Source of the DNA: Deltaproteobacteria bacterium
GTDB lineage: Bacteria > Myxococcota_A > Polyangia > Nannocystales > Nannocystaceae
Assembly (NCBI GenBank): GCA_016709225.1
Contig: JADJEE010000001.1
Location: 2,604,001 to 2,668,000, forward strand
DNA length: 64,000 nt
Reading direction: 5' to 3'
The translations under genes and the position numbers were made by a program. Below the pieces are notes generated by a model. That model saw only the letters and a program-made list of their open reading frames with translations. It made no database searches and was not told the DNA's origin. Below are positions 39,652 through 50,727 of the stretch, one piece after another. Every line of letters starts with the position of its first letter. Within the stretch, counting starts at the first letter, position 1.

Positions 39652-42161
39652 ACCACGGTCACTGCGTCACCGCCCTCGGCCGGCAGCCCAGGCCGATGGC
39701 GCGCGACGTGGGGCAACGACGGCAGGTGCTCGCGCACCGCCTTGCGCAGCGCGCCGGAGCCGTGGCCATGGCGCACGATCACGAGCTCGGTGTCGTCCTC
39801 GATCGCCCGTGCGAGCTGCGACTCGAGCAGTGCCAGGGCCTCGTCGGCCCGGACGCCGCGCAGGTCGACGACGTTGTCGACGCCCGGCTCGACCGCGCGG
39901 GCCTCGGCACCGAAGTAGCGCGCACCGTCGCTCTCGAGCGTGACCGCGGCCGGTCCCGTGCGGGTCGGGCCGGGCTTGGGTCGCCCACCGCTCGGCACCG
40001 TCAGCTCGTCACGCGCGACGGTGGTGCGACCGCTGCCGAGCTGCACGGTCACGCGATCGCCCTTGATCGCGACCACCTCGCCGTCGAGCCCGAGTCGCTC
40101 GACGCGGACGCGATCGCCGACCGCCGTGCTCACCACCTTCGGTGCCGACGGGCCGCTGGGCGCCGCGGGTCGCGAAGCGTCGAGACGCGACGCGGCGTCG
40201 CCGATCTGCCCGGCGACCCGCGCGATCGCGGCCTCGTCGGCGCCGCGACGCAGCGCCCGCCGGGCGTCGCGCAGCTCGGCCGAGAGCCCCCGCAGCTCGG
40301 CGGCCGCGGCCTGGTGGGCCTTGGCGAGCTTGGCCGAGGCGCGCTCGGACTCGTCGCGCTCGAGCGCCTCGAGCCGCAGCCGTGCGGCCGTCATCGCATC
40401 GCTCTCGCGGCGCAGCTCGAGGCTTCGGTCGCGCAGCTCCTCGCGCAGCTCGGCCAGCTCGACCAGCACCGCGTCGAGGTCGGCGCGGCCACCGTCGACG
40501 AGCGCGGCCGCGGCGTCGAGCACCGCGGTGGGCAAGCCCAGCCGGCGCGCCACCGCCAGCGCGCTCGAGTTGCCGGGGATGCCGAGATGGATGCGGAAGG
40601 TCGACGACAACGTCGCGAGCTCGAAGCCCACCGCCGCGTTGACGAAGCGCGCATCACCGTGGCTCAGCAGCTTGAGGCGCTCGTAGTGCGTGGTGACCAC
40701 CGCGGTCGCACGGCGCTCGACGAGCTCGCGCACGATCGCCTCGGCCAACGCCGCGCCTTGATCCGGATCGGTGCCGACCGCGACCTCGTCGAGCAGCACC
40801 AGCGTACCTTCGCCATCGTCGCGCGCGCGCTCGCAGGCCCGGCGCACGTGGCCGATGTGGGCCGAGAACGTGCTCAGATCCCGGGCGATCGACTGGTCGT
40901 CGCCGACGTCGGTGACGATGCCGCGGAAGAGCGGCACGCGGGCGGGGCTGGCGGTCGGCAGCCGCACGCCCACCCGCGCCAGCAGCACGCACAACCCGAT
41001 GGTCTTGAGCGCGACGGTCTTGCCGCCCGCGTTCGGGCCACTGATCACGAGCGCGGTGCCGTGGGCGACGCGGAGCAGGTTGGGCACGACCTCGCGCCCG
41101 CGCAGCAACATCAACGGATGTCGCGCGTCGGGCAGCTCGAGCACGGCGTCGGCGGCGGGCTCGAGCAGCACCGGCGTGATGCCGCCCAGCGCCCGCGACA
41201 GCGCGAGACGGGCCGCCATCGCGTCGACGCGCACCAGCGCCTCCACGCAGTCGCCGATGACGTCCGCGCTGCGCTGGACCTCGCGCGACAGCTCGGCCAG
41301 CACGCGCTGCTCCTCGCTGCGGACCGCGACCTGGGCGTGGCGCACGGCGTTGTTCTCGTCGACCAGCTCGTGGGGCTCGACGAAGAGCGTCTGCCCGCTC
41401 TGGCTGGCGTCGTGGATGATGCCACCGATGGTGCCCGGGCCACCGCTCGCCGAGAACGCGCTGGCCCGCACCGGCAGCACCACCCGGCCCTCGCGCTCGG
41501 TGACGTAGGCGTCGCCGAAGGCGTCGGCCAGCGCGGGGCGCCGCAGCAGCCGCTCGGCGGCGGTGCGCAGCGCAGCCTTGGCGCGGCGCACCTGCTCGCG
41601 CAGCCGGGCGAGGGTCTCGCTCGCGCCGTCGGCCAGCGCGGGCTCGCCGTCGACACCATCGGGCTCGATCGACCGCTGCAGACGTGCCGTCAGCGGACGC
41701 GGCGGCTGCAGCGAGCTCAGCGCGGCACGCAACGCCGGCAACGGCGGCTCGCGGTCCTTGCTGGGATCATGCTGCAGCGCGTCCGCCCACGCGACCGCTG
41801 CCACCAGTGCGTCGCCGACCGCCAGCAGCTCCGCAACGTCGAGCGGTAGTCCCCGCGCCGCGCGCTGCAGCACCGCGGCGATCGGCTCGACGCGCGCCAT
41901 GAGGCTCGCGTGCGCGAGGTCGGGGTTGCGCTGCTGCAGCGACTCGAGCTCGTCGAGCTCGACCAGTCGTGACGCGCATGCCGCGAGATCGCCCTGCAGC
42001 GAGAACAACGACGACGCAGATTCGTCGCCGCCGGCCGCCTGTGTACGCTCCTGCTCGAGCCGAGCCCGCGCCGCCGGGCTACCGAGCGCCTGCGCCAGTG
42101 CCTGCTGCAGCGCCGGCCACTCGAGGTGGACGGCATCGGCCATCGCCAACACGTCGGACAT
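39636..42161 (-). CDS. mutS2: MutS2 endonuclease/ATPase with Smr domain
   Basis: 841 residues from ATG at 42161 (MSDVLAMADAVHLEWPALQQ); an in-frame ATG at 42218 would add 19 residues. The MutS-type ATPase core is clear: Walker A GPNAGGKTVAL, Walker B LVLLDEVAVGTDP and the HYERLKLL segment. A coiled-coil region (about 500-640) precedes the C-terminal Smr endonuclease domain (VVDLRGVRADEALALLESQL ... VIVRHGHGSGALRKAVREHL). MutS2 is not a mismatch-repair MutS; family members suppress recombination or rescue stalled ribosomes, depending on the species. The stop overlaps the start of the second sppA. Confidence 0.93.
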   Translation of the reverse strand: MSDVLAMADAVHLEWPALQQALAQALGSPAARARLEQERTQAAGGDESASSLFSLQGDLAACASRLVELDELESLQQRNPDLAHASLMARVEPIAAVLQRAARGLPLDVAELLAVGDALVAAVAWADALQHDPSKDREPPLPALRAALSSLQPPRPLTARLQRSIEPDGVDGEPALADGASETLARLREQVRRAKAALRTAAERLLRRPALADAFGDAYVTEREGRVVLPVRASAFSASGGPGTIGGIIHDASQSGQTLFVEPHELVDENNAVRHAQVAVRSEEQRVLAELSREVQRSADVIGDCVEALVRVDAMAARLALSRALGGITPVLLEPAADAVLELPDARHPLMLLRGREVVPNLLRVAHGTALVISGPNAGGKTVALKTIGLCVLLARVGVRLPTASPARVPLFRGIVTDVGDDQSIARDLSTFSAHIGHVRRACERARDDGEGTLVLLDEVAVGTDPDQGAALAEAIVRELVERRATAVVTTHYERLKLLSHGDARFVNAAVGFELATLSSTFRIHLGIPGNSSALAVARRLGLPTAVLDAAAALVDGGRADLDAVLVELAELREELRDRSLELRRESDAMTAARLRLEALERDESERASAKLAKAHQAAAAELRGLSAELRDARRALRRGADEAAIARVAGQIGDAASRLDASRPAAPSGPSAPKVVSTAVGDRVRVERLGLDGEVVAIKGDRVTVQLGSGRTTVARDELTVPSGGRPKPGPTRTGPAAVTLESDGARYFGAEARAVEPGVDNVVDLRGVRADEALALLESQLARAIEDDTELVIVRHGHGSGALRKAVREHLPSLPHVARHRPGLPAEGGDAVTVVWVRG

Positions 42162-42364
42162 GAGACCCGTACGCCCGCGACGACCGCCGCCCACGCGAGC
42201 CCCGAGAGGATAATGCACTAGCCCTCACATGAGTTCGGGACGTAAGATGCGGCTTTGCTGGGCTTGGCTGGCATCCGGCCGCCCGCACGAGGCACCCCTC
42301 CCCCTCCGCGCTCCCGCTCGACGACGCCGCTCCCACGGCGCACCGCCCTCGAAAGACCAAGCGC

Positions 42365-43762
42365 ATGCACGCGTCTCGCCCTCGCCCGCTCGCCCGCCCT
42401 CGCCTCACCCCCCTGCTGTCGATCGGCGCGCTCGCGTTGGCGGCGGCGCCGGCGACCGCGCTCGCCAACGAGGCGGGCGGCGCCCACCACCACCCGCCGC
42501 CGACGTGGATGGTCGTGTTCTTCGTGGTGATGCTGCTGTCGATCGCGATCATCCCGCTGACCAAGCTCGAGCACTGGTGGCACAGCAACCTCAACAAGCT
42601 GCTGCTTGGCCTCGCGCTCTCGCTGTACCCGGTCGTGTGGCTCACGATGATCGAGCCGAACTTCGGCGAGCTCGGCCTCAAGCTCCACGAGTACGCCAGC
42701 TTCATCACGCTGCTGGGCGCGCTGTTCTACATCTCGGGCGGCATCTACCTGGCCGGCGACCTCAAGTGCACGCCGCAGTCGAACACCGCGTTCCTCGCGT
42801 TCGGCACCGTCATCGCTTCGCTCATCGGCACCACCGGCGCATCCATGCTGCTCATCCGCCCGGTGCTGCGGGCAAACCGCGAGCGCCGCTTCGTGGTGCA
42901 CACGGTGGTCTTCTTCATCTTCCTGGTCTCGAACGTCGGCGGCTCGCTGCTGCCACTGGGCGACCCGCCGCTGTTCCTCGGCTACCTGCAAGGCGTGCCG
43001 TTCCTGTGGACCACGGGACTGTGGAAAGAGATGTCGGTCGTCGCCGGCATGCTGCTGGTGCTGTACTTCGTGGTCGATCGCCACTTCTACGGCCGTGAGA
43101 GCGCCGAGGCCCGTCGCTCCGACCTCGCCCACGCCACGCCGCTCAAGATCGAGGGTGCGATCAACGTCGTGTGGCTGCTCGGCATCGTGGCCTGCGCGGC
43201 CTTCATCCGCGACGAGCACGGCATCTTCGTGCGCGAGGCCGCGATGGTGGGCTGCATGCTGGGCTCCCGGTTCACCTCGCCGGCCGAGACCCGCGTGAAG
43301 AACTCGTTCTCGTGGTTCCCGATCCTCGAGGTCGCCGCGTTGTTCATCGGCATCTTCCTGACGATGATCCCGGCGCTGCTGATCCTGCAGTCGAGCGGCG
43401 ATCAGCTCGGCGTCGACACGCCAGCGAAGTTCTTCTGGGCCTCGGGCGTGCTGTCGAGCTTCCTCGACAATGCCCCCACCTACCTGGTGTTCTTCGAGAC
43501 CGCCGGCGGCATGACGGAGCGCGGGTTGCTGAGCGGCGCGCTGGTGCCCGGCACCAACGTCCCCGAGGTGATCCTCGTCGCCATCTCGTGCGGATCGGTC
43601 TTCATGGGCGCCAACTCGTACATCGGCAACGGGCCGAACTTCATGGTCAAGGCCATCGCCGAGGAGTCGAAGGTCGTGATGCCGAGCTTCTTCGGCTACA
43701 TGAAGTGGAGCGTGGCGATCCTCATCCCGTCGTTCGTGCTGGTGACGCTGATCTTCTTCTAG
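42365..43762 (+). CDS. NhaD-type/ArsB-superfamily sodium:proton antiporter
   Basis: 465 residues from ATG at 42365. A signal-like N-terminus ([20 protein letters not shown]) is followed by about 11 hydrophobic helices, for example [57 protein letters not shown] and [20 protein letters not shown]. The [16 protein letters not shown] and [13 protein letters not shown] motifs are characteristic of the ion-transporter superfamily with NhaD/citrate transporter members. A Na+/H+ antiport role is the best guess; substrate specificity cannot be proven. It is divergent from mutS2 across about 200 bp. Confidence 0.8.
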   Translation: MHASRPRPLARPRLTPLLSIGALALAAAPATALANEAGGAHHHPPPTWMVVFFVVMLLSIAIIPLTKLEHWWHSNLNKLLLGLALSLYPVVWLTMIEPNFGELGLKLHEYASFITLLGALFYISGGIYLAGDLKCTPQSNTAFLAFGTVIASLIGTTGASMLLIRPVLRANRERRFVVHTVVFFIFLVSNVGGSLLPLGDPPLFLGYLQGVPFLWTTGLWKEMSVVAGMLLVLYFVVDRHFYGRESAEARRSDLAHATPLKIEGAINVVWLLGIVACAAFIRDEHGIFVREAAMVGCMLGSRFTSPAETRVKNSFSWFPILEVAALFIGIFLTMIPALLILQSSGDQLGVDTPAKFFWASGVLSSFLDNAPTYLVFFETAGGMTERGLLSGALVPGTNVPEVILVAISCGSVFMGANSYIGNGPNFMVKAIAEESKVVMPSFFGYMKWSVAILIPSFVLVTLIFF

Positions 43763-43832
43763 CGGCACAATCGCGCCCACCGGGCCCGCCGGACTTGCTT
43801 CGGCACCCAAAGCGTGCGACGACCTGCCCCAC

Positions 43833-45113
<1,281 letters not shown>

Positions 45114-45145
45114 CCGAGCGCGGTGCAGCGGCGCACGTGCACCGC

Positions 45146-47494
45146 TCAGCCCGGTAGCAACTGCTTGGCGATCTCCTCGAGCAGCTTGCGCCGCGCGCTG
45201 TCGCGGAAGAGCGCCGGATCGATGAGCCGGGTGCCTGCGCGTGCCGCATCGCGCTCCACCCCGCGCTTGCCGGACTTGTAGCCGATCGCGACCTTGCCGG
45301 GCTCGCCGCTGCCGGCCACGAAGATGTGCTCGAAGCGGCCGTCGTCGTCGGCGTCGTAGTAGGCCCACACCGCGCCGTTGGCGAAGCGAAGCGTCACCTC
45401 GGCATCGAACTTGCCGGCCTGGACCACCGCCAGCGGGCTCTGCTTGGCGCGCTTGCCCTTGAAGGTGTCGTCGTCGAGATCGATGAGCACCACCACGGCG
45501 TCGCGATCGAACACCGACAACACGCGGTTCCCGAAGCTGCCGATCGGCGAGACCCCGACCGCGGCGGTCGGCAGCGGCGGCGGGAACGAGCTGGCGTCGT
45601 CCGCAAGCGCCGCCCGCGGTGCGGTCGGGAAGCTGTTGGCGAGCATCGTCGCGAGCCGCTCGCCGCGCGCCTTGTCGTGGAGCAGCGCCGGGCGCAGCAG
45701 CAGGCGACCGAGGTGCTCGGTGGCGATCGCCAGCTTGCCGCCGGCGTCGATCGAGGCGGCACGCAGCGCGACGCCGCTGTCGATGGAGGCGCCCTCGAGC
45801 ATGAGATCGTAGGCCCCGTCGTCGTTCGTGTCGTAGAAGACCCGGGTCGGCGACGACTGCACGACCATCACGTCGGCGTGGAGGCTACCCGCGCGGAGGG
45901 CACGCAGCACGGCCAAGTCGCCGCCGGGGCGCGGACCGCCCCGCGTGCGCGCCTTGCTCCGCGCGGCGATGGCGGCCAGCTTCGGGAGCACCTGTTGATC
46001 GACGTCGAACAGCACGCGCTTGTCGAGCCGCGTCTGCACGTCGAGGGTGTCGGGCACGCCGTCCTTCGAGCGGTCGTCGGTGCGTGCGGTGATGGCATGC
46101 ACGCGATCGAGACCGGTGAGCTCGGACTGGCCGGTCGTCAGCGCGTCGACGAAGCGCTCGACCCCCGGACGCAGCGGCGCCTTCTCGAAGCGCTGCGCCA
46201 GATCCCGCAGCAGCACGCCGTCCAGCGCCGGCTCGCGGGTCGGCACCCCGCCGGCGAGGGTGTAGCCGCGGGTCTTGCCGCTCTCGCCGTCCTGCACCAC
46301 GACGGTGTCGAAGGCCCCATCGTCGTTGGTGTCGAGGTACGCGAGGGTGTCGGCGACCGGCATCGCAAACGCCTGGGGCTTGCGGGGCAGTCGCGAGTTC
46401 CGCAGCATCGCCAGCTCGGCGTCGAACGCCCGCGAGCCCTGCACCTCGGCGGGGGTCGGCAGCGTCTTCACGCGACGGAAGCTGTTCTGATCGAGATCGC
46501 CGAAGGCGACCTGACAGGTGAGGTTCTCGCCGCAGGTGCCGGCGAAGGTCAGCGCGTCGACCTCACCGTCCTGATCGAAGTCGATGAGCTGCCCGAGCGT
46601 GCCCGCGCTGGTCCAGGGATCGGGCAGGAAGGTCTTGGCGGCCTCGGGGCGGTCCTTGGCGAAGTCGCGCAGCTCCTGGGCGTGGATGTGGAAGGCCAGC
46701 GAGCCCAGCGAGACGAACTGACTGAACGCGGTGCGGACGGCGACGTTGAGGCCGACCAACTCGCCGGTCGACTCGTCGACCAGCGGCCCGCCGCTGTCGC
46801 CGGGGAGGATCGAGCAGTCGGTCTGGATCTGTCGGCCCGCATCGGTGGCGGCCTTGCGGATGCCCTCCTCGATGCGTGTCTTCTCCTCGGCGGAGACGTC
46901 GCGCTGCATCTGCACGATCGCACTGACCTGATCGTCGAGCGTGCCGATGGCATTGATCGCGCAGCGCTTGATCGCCCAGCCGAGACCGACCCCAGCATTG
47001 CCGAGCGCGAACACGCGGGTGCCAGGGCGCGGATCGGTGGCGGCGATGCTCAGCGCCGGGAACTCGCGACCGTCGCCGCCGACCTTGAGCAGCGCCAGGT
47101 CACGCTTCTCGTCGATCGCCACCGCGACCGCGGTGAGCCGCTCGCCCGCCGTGATGCTGCCGTCGTCGTGGCGCAGCGGCAGTGTCACGCCCACACCGAT
47201 TCCGAAGTCCTCGTTTCGCCCGGATGCGACCACGTGGTAGTTCGTCAGCAGATAGCCGCGCGGGTCGATGAACACGCCGGTACCCGCGCCCCACTCGGTG
47301 GTGATGAGCACGGTCGCGTCGAACGCGGCTGCCTGCAGCTGCTCGGGGGTGCGCGGCGTCGCCGTCGTGGCCGTGACCGGCTTGCTCGGTGCGGCCTTGG
47401 GCTCGGTCGGCGAGGTCGGGTTCGCGACCGCGCCGCGGTGGCAAGCGGACACGAGCGCGAGCGAGAGGATCGAGCGCAGGCGAGACGACGTCAC
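45146..47494 (-). CDS. Lipoprotein trypsin-like serine protease with Ca-binding-type Asp repeats
   Basis: 782 residues from GTG at 47494. TSSRLRSILSLALVSAC is a signal peptide ending in a lipobox. A trypsin/DegP-like protease domain follows (about 50-270) with an intact-looking triad: His in TNYHVVA, Asp in DLALLKV and Ser in GDSGGPLV. The remaining about 500 residues carry repeated D-x-D/N-x-D-G motifs (DFDQDGEVDAL, DTNDDGAFDTV, DTNDDGAYDLM, DADDDGRFEHI), typical of calcium-binding FG-GAP or dockerin-type repeats. It lies 44 bp downstream of the dual-kinase gene in the same direction, suggesting co-expression and possibly a shared envelope signalling role. Confidence 0.88.
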   Translation of the reverse strand: MTSSRLRSILSLALVSACHRGAVANPTSPTEPKAAPSKPVTATTATPRTPEQLQAAAFDATVLITTEWGAGTGVFIDPRGYLLTNYHVVASGRNEDFGIGVGVTLPLRHDDGSITAGERLTAVAVAIDEKRDLALLKVGGDGREFPALSIAATDPRPGTRVFALGNAGVGLGWAIKRCAINAIGTLDDQVSAIVQMQRDVSAEEKTRIEEGIRKAATDAGRQIQTDCSILPGDSGGPLVDESTGELVGLNVAVRTAFSQFVSLGSLAFHIHAQELRDFAKDRPEAAKTFLPDPWTSAGTLGQLIDFDQDGEVDALTFAGTCGENLTCQVAFGDLDQNSFRRVKTLPTPAEVQGSRAFDAELAMLRNSRLPRKPQAFAMPVADTLAYLDTNDDGAFDTVVVQDGESGKTRGYTLAGGVPTREPALDGVLLRDLAQRFEKAPLRPGVERFVDALTTGQSELTGLDRVHAITARTDDRSKDGVPDTLDVQTRLDKRVLFDVDQQVLPKLAAIAARSKARTRGGPRPGGDLAVLRALRAGSLHADVMVVQSSPTRVFYDTNDDGAYDLMLEGASIDSGVALRAASIDAGGKLAIATEHLGRLLLRPALLHDKARGERLATMLANSFPTAPRAALADDASSFPPPLPTAAVGVSPIGSFGNRVLSVFDRDAVVVLIDLDDDTFKGKRAKQSPLAVVQAGKFDAEVTLRFANGAVWAYYDADDDGRFEHIFVAGSGEPGKVAIGYKSGKRGVERDAARAGTRLIDPALFRDSARRKLLEEIAKQLLPG

Positions 47495-47538
47495 GACCGC
47501 CAGAGCGTAGCAGCTCGAGCGCGGCCGGGGCCGTGGCT

Positions 47539-50500
47539 TCAGCCGTCCTTGCGGGCCAGCGCGGCGGCCTTCCAGAAGCCCTTCGCGACGTCCTTGTTGC
47601 GCGGCTTCTGCTTGCGGGCCTCGCCGTAGGCGTCCTTGGCCTCGCCGTAGCGACGCAGCGCCATCAACGACTCGGCCCGCAGCATCAGCGCCCGGAAGTC
47701 GCCGGGCGCGACGTTGAGCAGCTCGTCGGCGGTCGCGAGCACGGCCGCGTGATCCTTGTGGCGCTTGAGGATGCGCGCCTGCCCGAACAACGCGTCGGCC
47801 AGGCCCGTGCGAGCCTCGGGGTGCTCGGGCCACACCGCCACGAGATCGCGAAAGCCTTCGGCCGCCTCGGTCCACTGGCGACGCTCGAGACTCGCGATCG
47901 CGCCGGGGAGGATGTCGTCGGCGGCTTGCTGCCGCAGCTTGGCGATCGCAGCGTTGCCGGGCTCGGCGATGGCGAGGTTGGTGAGCGCAACCGCGAGGCT
48001 GCCCTCGGCCGGCTCGCGCCAGTGCTTGCCGACCACGGCCGCCTGGGCCAGGCCGAGCCAGTCTTCGTGGGGCGTCGGTGCCGGCGGCTCGATCGACGGC
48101 GTCGGCACCTTGGCCGCATCGTCGGGCCCGGGCGAGACCCGCGGGGGCGTGGCGTCCTCGCGCTCGGTGGGCTGCGGCCCGCGCCCGTGCTTCGTGTCGC
48201 CGCCGCTGGCGTCCTCGACCACGGGCGCCTCGCCCGGCTTGCGATCGTCGGGTGCATGCGTGCGCTCATCGAGCGTCGCGGGGTGTTCGTCCACCGCGGG
48301 CGACGGCTCGCCGCGGACACGGTCGAGCAACTCGGGTGCGACCGCGAGCAATGCAGCCGCGGCCACGAGCCCGCCCAACGCGACGAACAACAACGCCTTG
48401 CCTGCGGCGGCGGCAGCCGACGGGCGTCGGTGCGCCTCGGCGTCCTCGCGCCCCGACGGCGGCGCGGCCACGGGCGCGCGCGGGGGCGGAGCGATGACCG
48501 TGCGCTCGGGCTGCACGTACCCCGACGGCGGTGCGTCGATCGCTGCGATCGCAGCGCGGTGGAAGCTCGCCGATGCCGCCGGCGAGGGATCGTCGTTCAT
48601 GCGCACGCCGTCGAGCGAGTCGCCTGCGGCCTGCAGGCCTAGCACGTTGGCGACTGCGCTCGCGCGGCCGTCGACCGCACGCGTGAGCTCGTACTCCAGC
48701 GCGCGCATCGACGGTGGACGCAGCGCGGAGGCCCGCGCGAGGCAACGGGCGATCACGTCGGCGAGCGGCTCCGGCAGCTCGGGCCGGTACGCGGTCGCCC
48801 GCACGGCCTCGCGGGCGCCCTTCTGCATCAGCACGTCGATCGCGTTGCGGCCCTCGAACGGCAGCCGCCCGGTGACCATCTCGAAGAGGATGCAGCCGAC
48901 CGCGTAGACGTCGGACGCCACCGTCGCGTCGAGCCCAGCGCCCTGCTCCGGCGCCATGTAGTCGGGCGAGCCCATCACGAGGCCCGGCGAGGTGGTGGAG
49001 GCGTCGGCGTTGACGTGCTTGCAGATGCCGAAGTCGAGCACCTTCACGAAGTCGGGGTCCTTGCCGCGCGGCGTGAGGATGACGTTCTCCGACTTGAGAT
49101 CGCGGTGGATGATGCCGACTTCGTGGGCAGCCGACAGCGCGCGGCAGATCTGTCGCGCGATGTGGACCGCGCGGCGGATCGCCAGCGGGCCCTGCTGGCG
49201 GATGGTCGCGCCGAGGTGCTGGCCCTCGAGCAGCTCCATCACCAGATAGACGTCGCCCGACTCGGTGGTGCCGATGTCGGTGACGTCGATGATGTTGGGG
49301 TGACCGGTCTGCGTGGCCGCGCGGGCCTCTCGCATGAAGCGCGTGATGATGTCGGCGTCACGCGTGTAGATCGAGTGCAGCACCTTGAGCGCGAAGGTCT
49401 TGCCCAGCGCCAGGTGGGTCACGCGGAACACCGCGCCCATGCCCCCGATGCCGATCAGCCCCTCGACCCGGTAGCGCTGCGCGACCACCTGCCCGACCCA
49501 GCTCTGGGCCGACTCGCGCAGCGACTTGGCGTTGGGCACCTGGGCCGGCCGGGCGCCGGGGGCATCGAGCTCGACGATGTCGGACTCGCCGAGGGTGATG
49601 GTCGAGTTCGCGGTGCGGGTCGCCGGCGGTCCGCCCTCGAGCGCGATGACGTCGCTGATGCTGATGGCCTCGCTGTCGCTGGCGCGGGCCCGCAGGTCCT
49701 TGAAGTCCTGCTGCGCCAGCTGGGCGTAGTCACGCCCCTCGACCTTGTACTCGCGCGCGAAGATCTCGCGCATGAACTCGGAGATGCGATCGGCGTCGCA
49801 CGAGGGGAAGTCGCGCGCGAGGATCTCCGACAACGCGACGCGGAACTCGCCCGCGGTCTGATAGCGCTCGGCCGGGTCGGCGGCGAGTGCCTGCAGCAGC
49901 ACGTCGTCGAGTCCGACCGGGATGCCGGGCACCAGCTCCGAGGGCGCGCGCACGCTGGGGTTGCGCACGGCGGCCAGCGCCTCTTGGTGGGTGCGGTTGT
50001 TCGAGGGGAACAGCTGCCGCCCCGTCAGCAGCTCCCACAGCACGATGCCGCAGGCGTAGATGTCCGTGCGACGATCGGCCGGCAGGCCCTTGGCCTGCTC
50101 GGGCGAGAGGTAGCTGTAGCGCCCGAACACCACGCCGGGGCTGGTCATCTCGCGCTTGATGGCGCTCTTGGCCAGGCCGAAGTCGGTCAGCTTCACCTCG
50201 CCGCGGTAGCCCATCAGGAGGTTGGGCGGCGAGATGTCGCGATGCACGAGGTCGAGCCCCATCGCGTCGTGCACGTAGCTCAGCCCGCGCAACACCTCGC
50301 GCACGACGTGCATCGCGACGTCGACGGGGATGCGACGGTGGAGCTGGGCGCAGCGGTTCCACACCGCGCGCAGGTCCTTGCCCTCGACCAGCTCCATCGC
50401 GAGGTAGTACTCGTCGTTGACGCGGCCGGCGTCGAACACCTGCACCAAGTTGGCGTGGTTGAGCCGCACCACCACCTTGGCCTCGTCGAGGAAGCGGCGG

Positions 50501-50703
50501 TGCACGCCAGCGTCGTCGAGGTTGTGCAGCACCTTCTTGACGACGCACGGCTTCTCGAAGCCACGCTCACCGGCGGCGGCGAGGAACAGCTCGCCCATGC
50601 CGCCGCGCGCCATCTGCCGCACGAGCACGTACTTGCCGAAGAGCTGGGGGAAGCCGTCGGCCGACGAGCCCGACCCCGCCCGCGACTGGCTCGGGACACT
50701 CAC
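47539..50703 (-). CDS. Ser/Thr protein kinase with two tandem kinase domains and TPR-like tail
   Basis: 1054 residues from GTG at 50703. Two complete Hanks-type kinase domains: the first (about 24-300) has GGMGELF, Lys56/57, HRDISPPN (154-161) and DFG (174-176); the second (about 410-680) has GIGGMGAVF, Lys440, HRDLKSEN (533-540) and DFG (557-559). Both keep all residues needed for catalysis. A single membrane helix (about 760-785, ALLFVALGGLVAAAALLAV) leads to a Pro-rich linker and a C-terminal TPR-like region. So both kinases face the cytoplasm and the TPR part is likely periplasmic. Kinase/TM/sensor fusions are typical of myxobacteria, but two kinases in one chain is uncommon. Confidence 0.92.
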   Translation of the reverse strand: MSVPSQSRAGSGSSADGFPQLFGKYVLVRQMARGGMGELFLAAAGERGFEKPCVVKKVLHNLDDAGVHRRFLDEAKVVVRLNHANLVQVFDAGRVNDEYYLAMELVEGKDLRAVWNRCAQLHRRIPVDVAMHVVREVLRGLSYVHDAMGLDLVHRDISPPNLLMGYRGEVKLTDFGLAKSAIKREMTSPGVVFGRYSYLSPEQAKGLPADRRTDIYACGIVLWELLTGRQLFPSNNRTHQEALAAVRNPSVRAPSELVPGIPVGLDDVLLQALAADPAERYQTAGEFRVALSEILARDFPSCDADRISEFMREIFAREYKVEGRDYAQLAQQDFKDLRARASDSEAISISDVIALEGGPPATRTANSTITLGESDIVELDAPGARPAQVPNAKSLRESAQSWVGQVVAQRYRVEGLIGIGGMGAVFRVTHLALGKTFALKVLHSIYTRDADIITRFMREARAATQTGHPNIIDVTDIGTTESGDVYLVMELLEGQHLGATIRQQGPLAIRRAVHIARQICRALSAAHEVGIIHRDLKSENVILTPRGKDPDFVKVLDFGICKHVNADASTTSPGLVMGSPDYMAPEQGAGLDATVASDVYAVGCILFEMVTGRLPFEGRNAIDVLMQKGAREAVRATAYRPELPEPLADVIARCLARASALRPPSMRALEYELTRAVDGRASAVANVLGLQAAGDSLDGVRMNDDPSPAASASFHRAAIAAIDAPPSGYVQPERTVIAPPPRAPVAAPPSGREDAEAHRRPSAAAAAGKALLFVALGGLVAAAALLAVAPELLDRVRGEPSPAVDEHPATLDERTHAPDDRKPGEAPVVEDASGGDTKHGRGPQPTEREDATPPRVSPGPDDAAKVPTPSIEPPAPTPHEDWLGLAQAAVVGKHWREPAEGSLAVALTNLAIAEPGNAAIAKLRQQAADDILPGAIASLERRQWTEAAEGFRDLVAVWPEHPEARTGLADALFGQARILKRHKDHAAVLATADELLNVAPGDFRALMLRAESLMALRRYGEAKDAYGEARKQKPRNKDVAKGFWKAAALARKDG

Positions 50704-50727
50704 GACTGGGGGACTATAGCAACTAAG

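Noticed and set aside
39477..41849. 790-codon open frame on the plus strand
   Set aside because: Antisense to sppA and mutS2, whose motifs are intact on the minus strand; product is Arg/His-rich with no domain.
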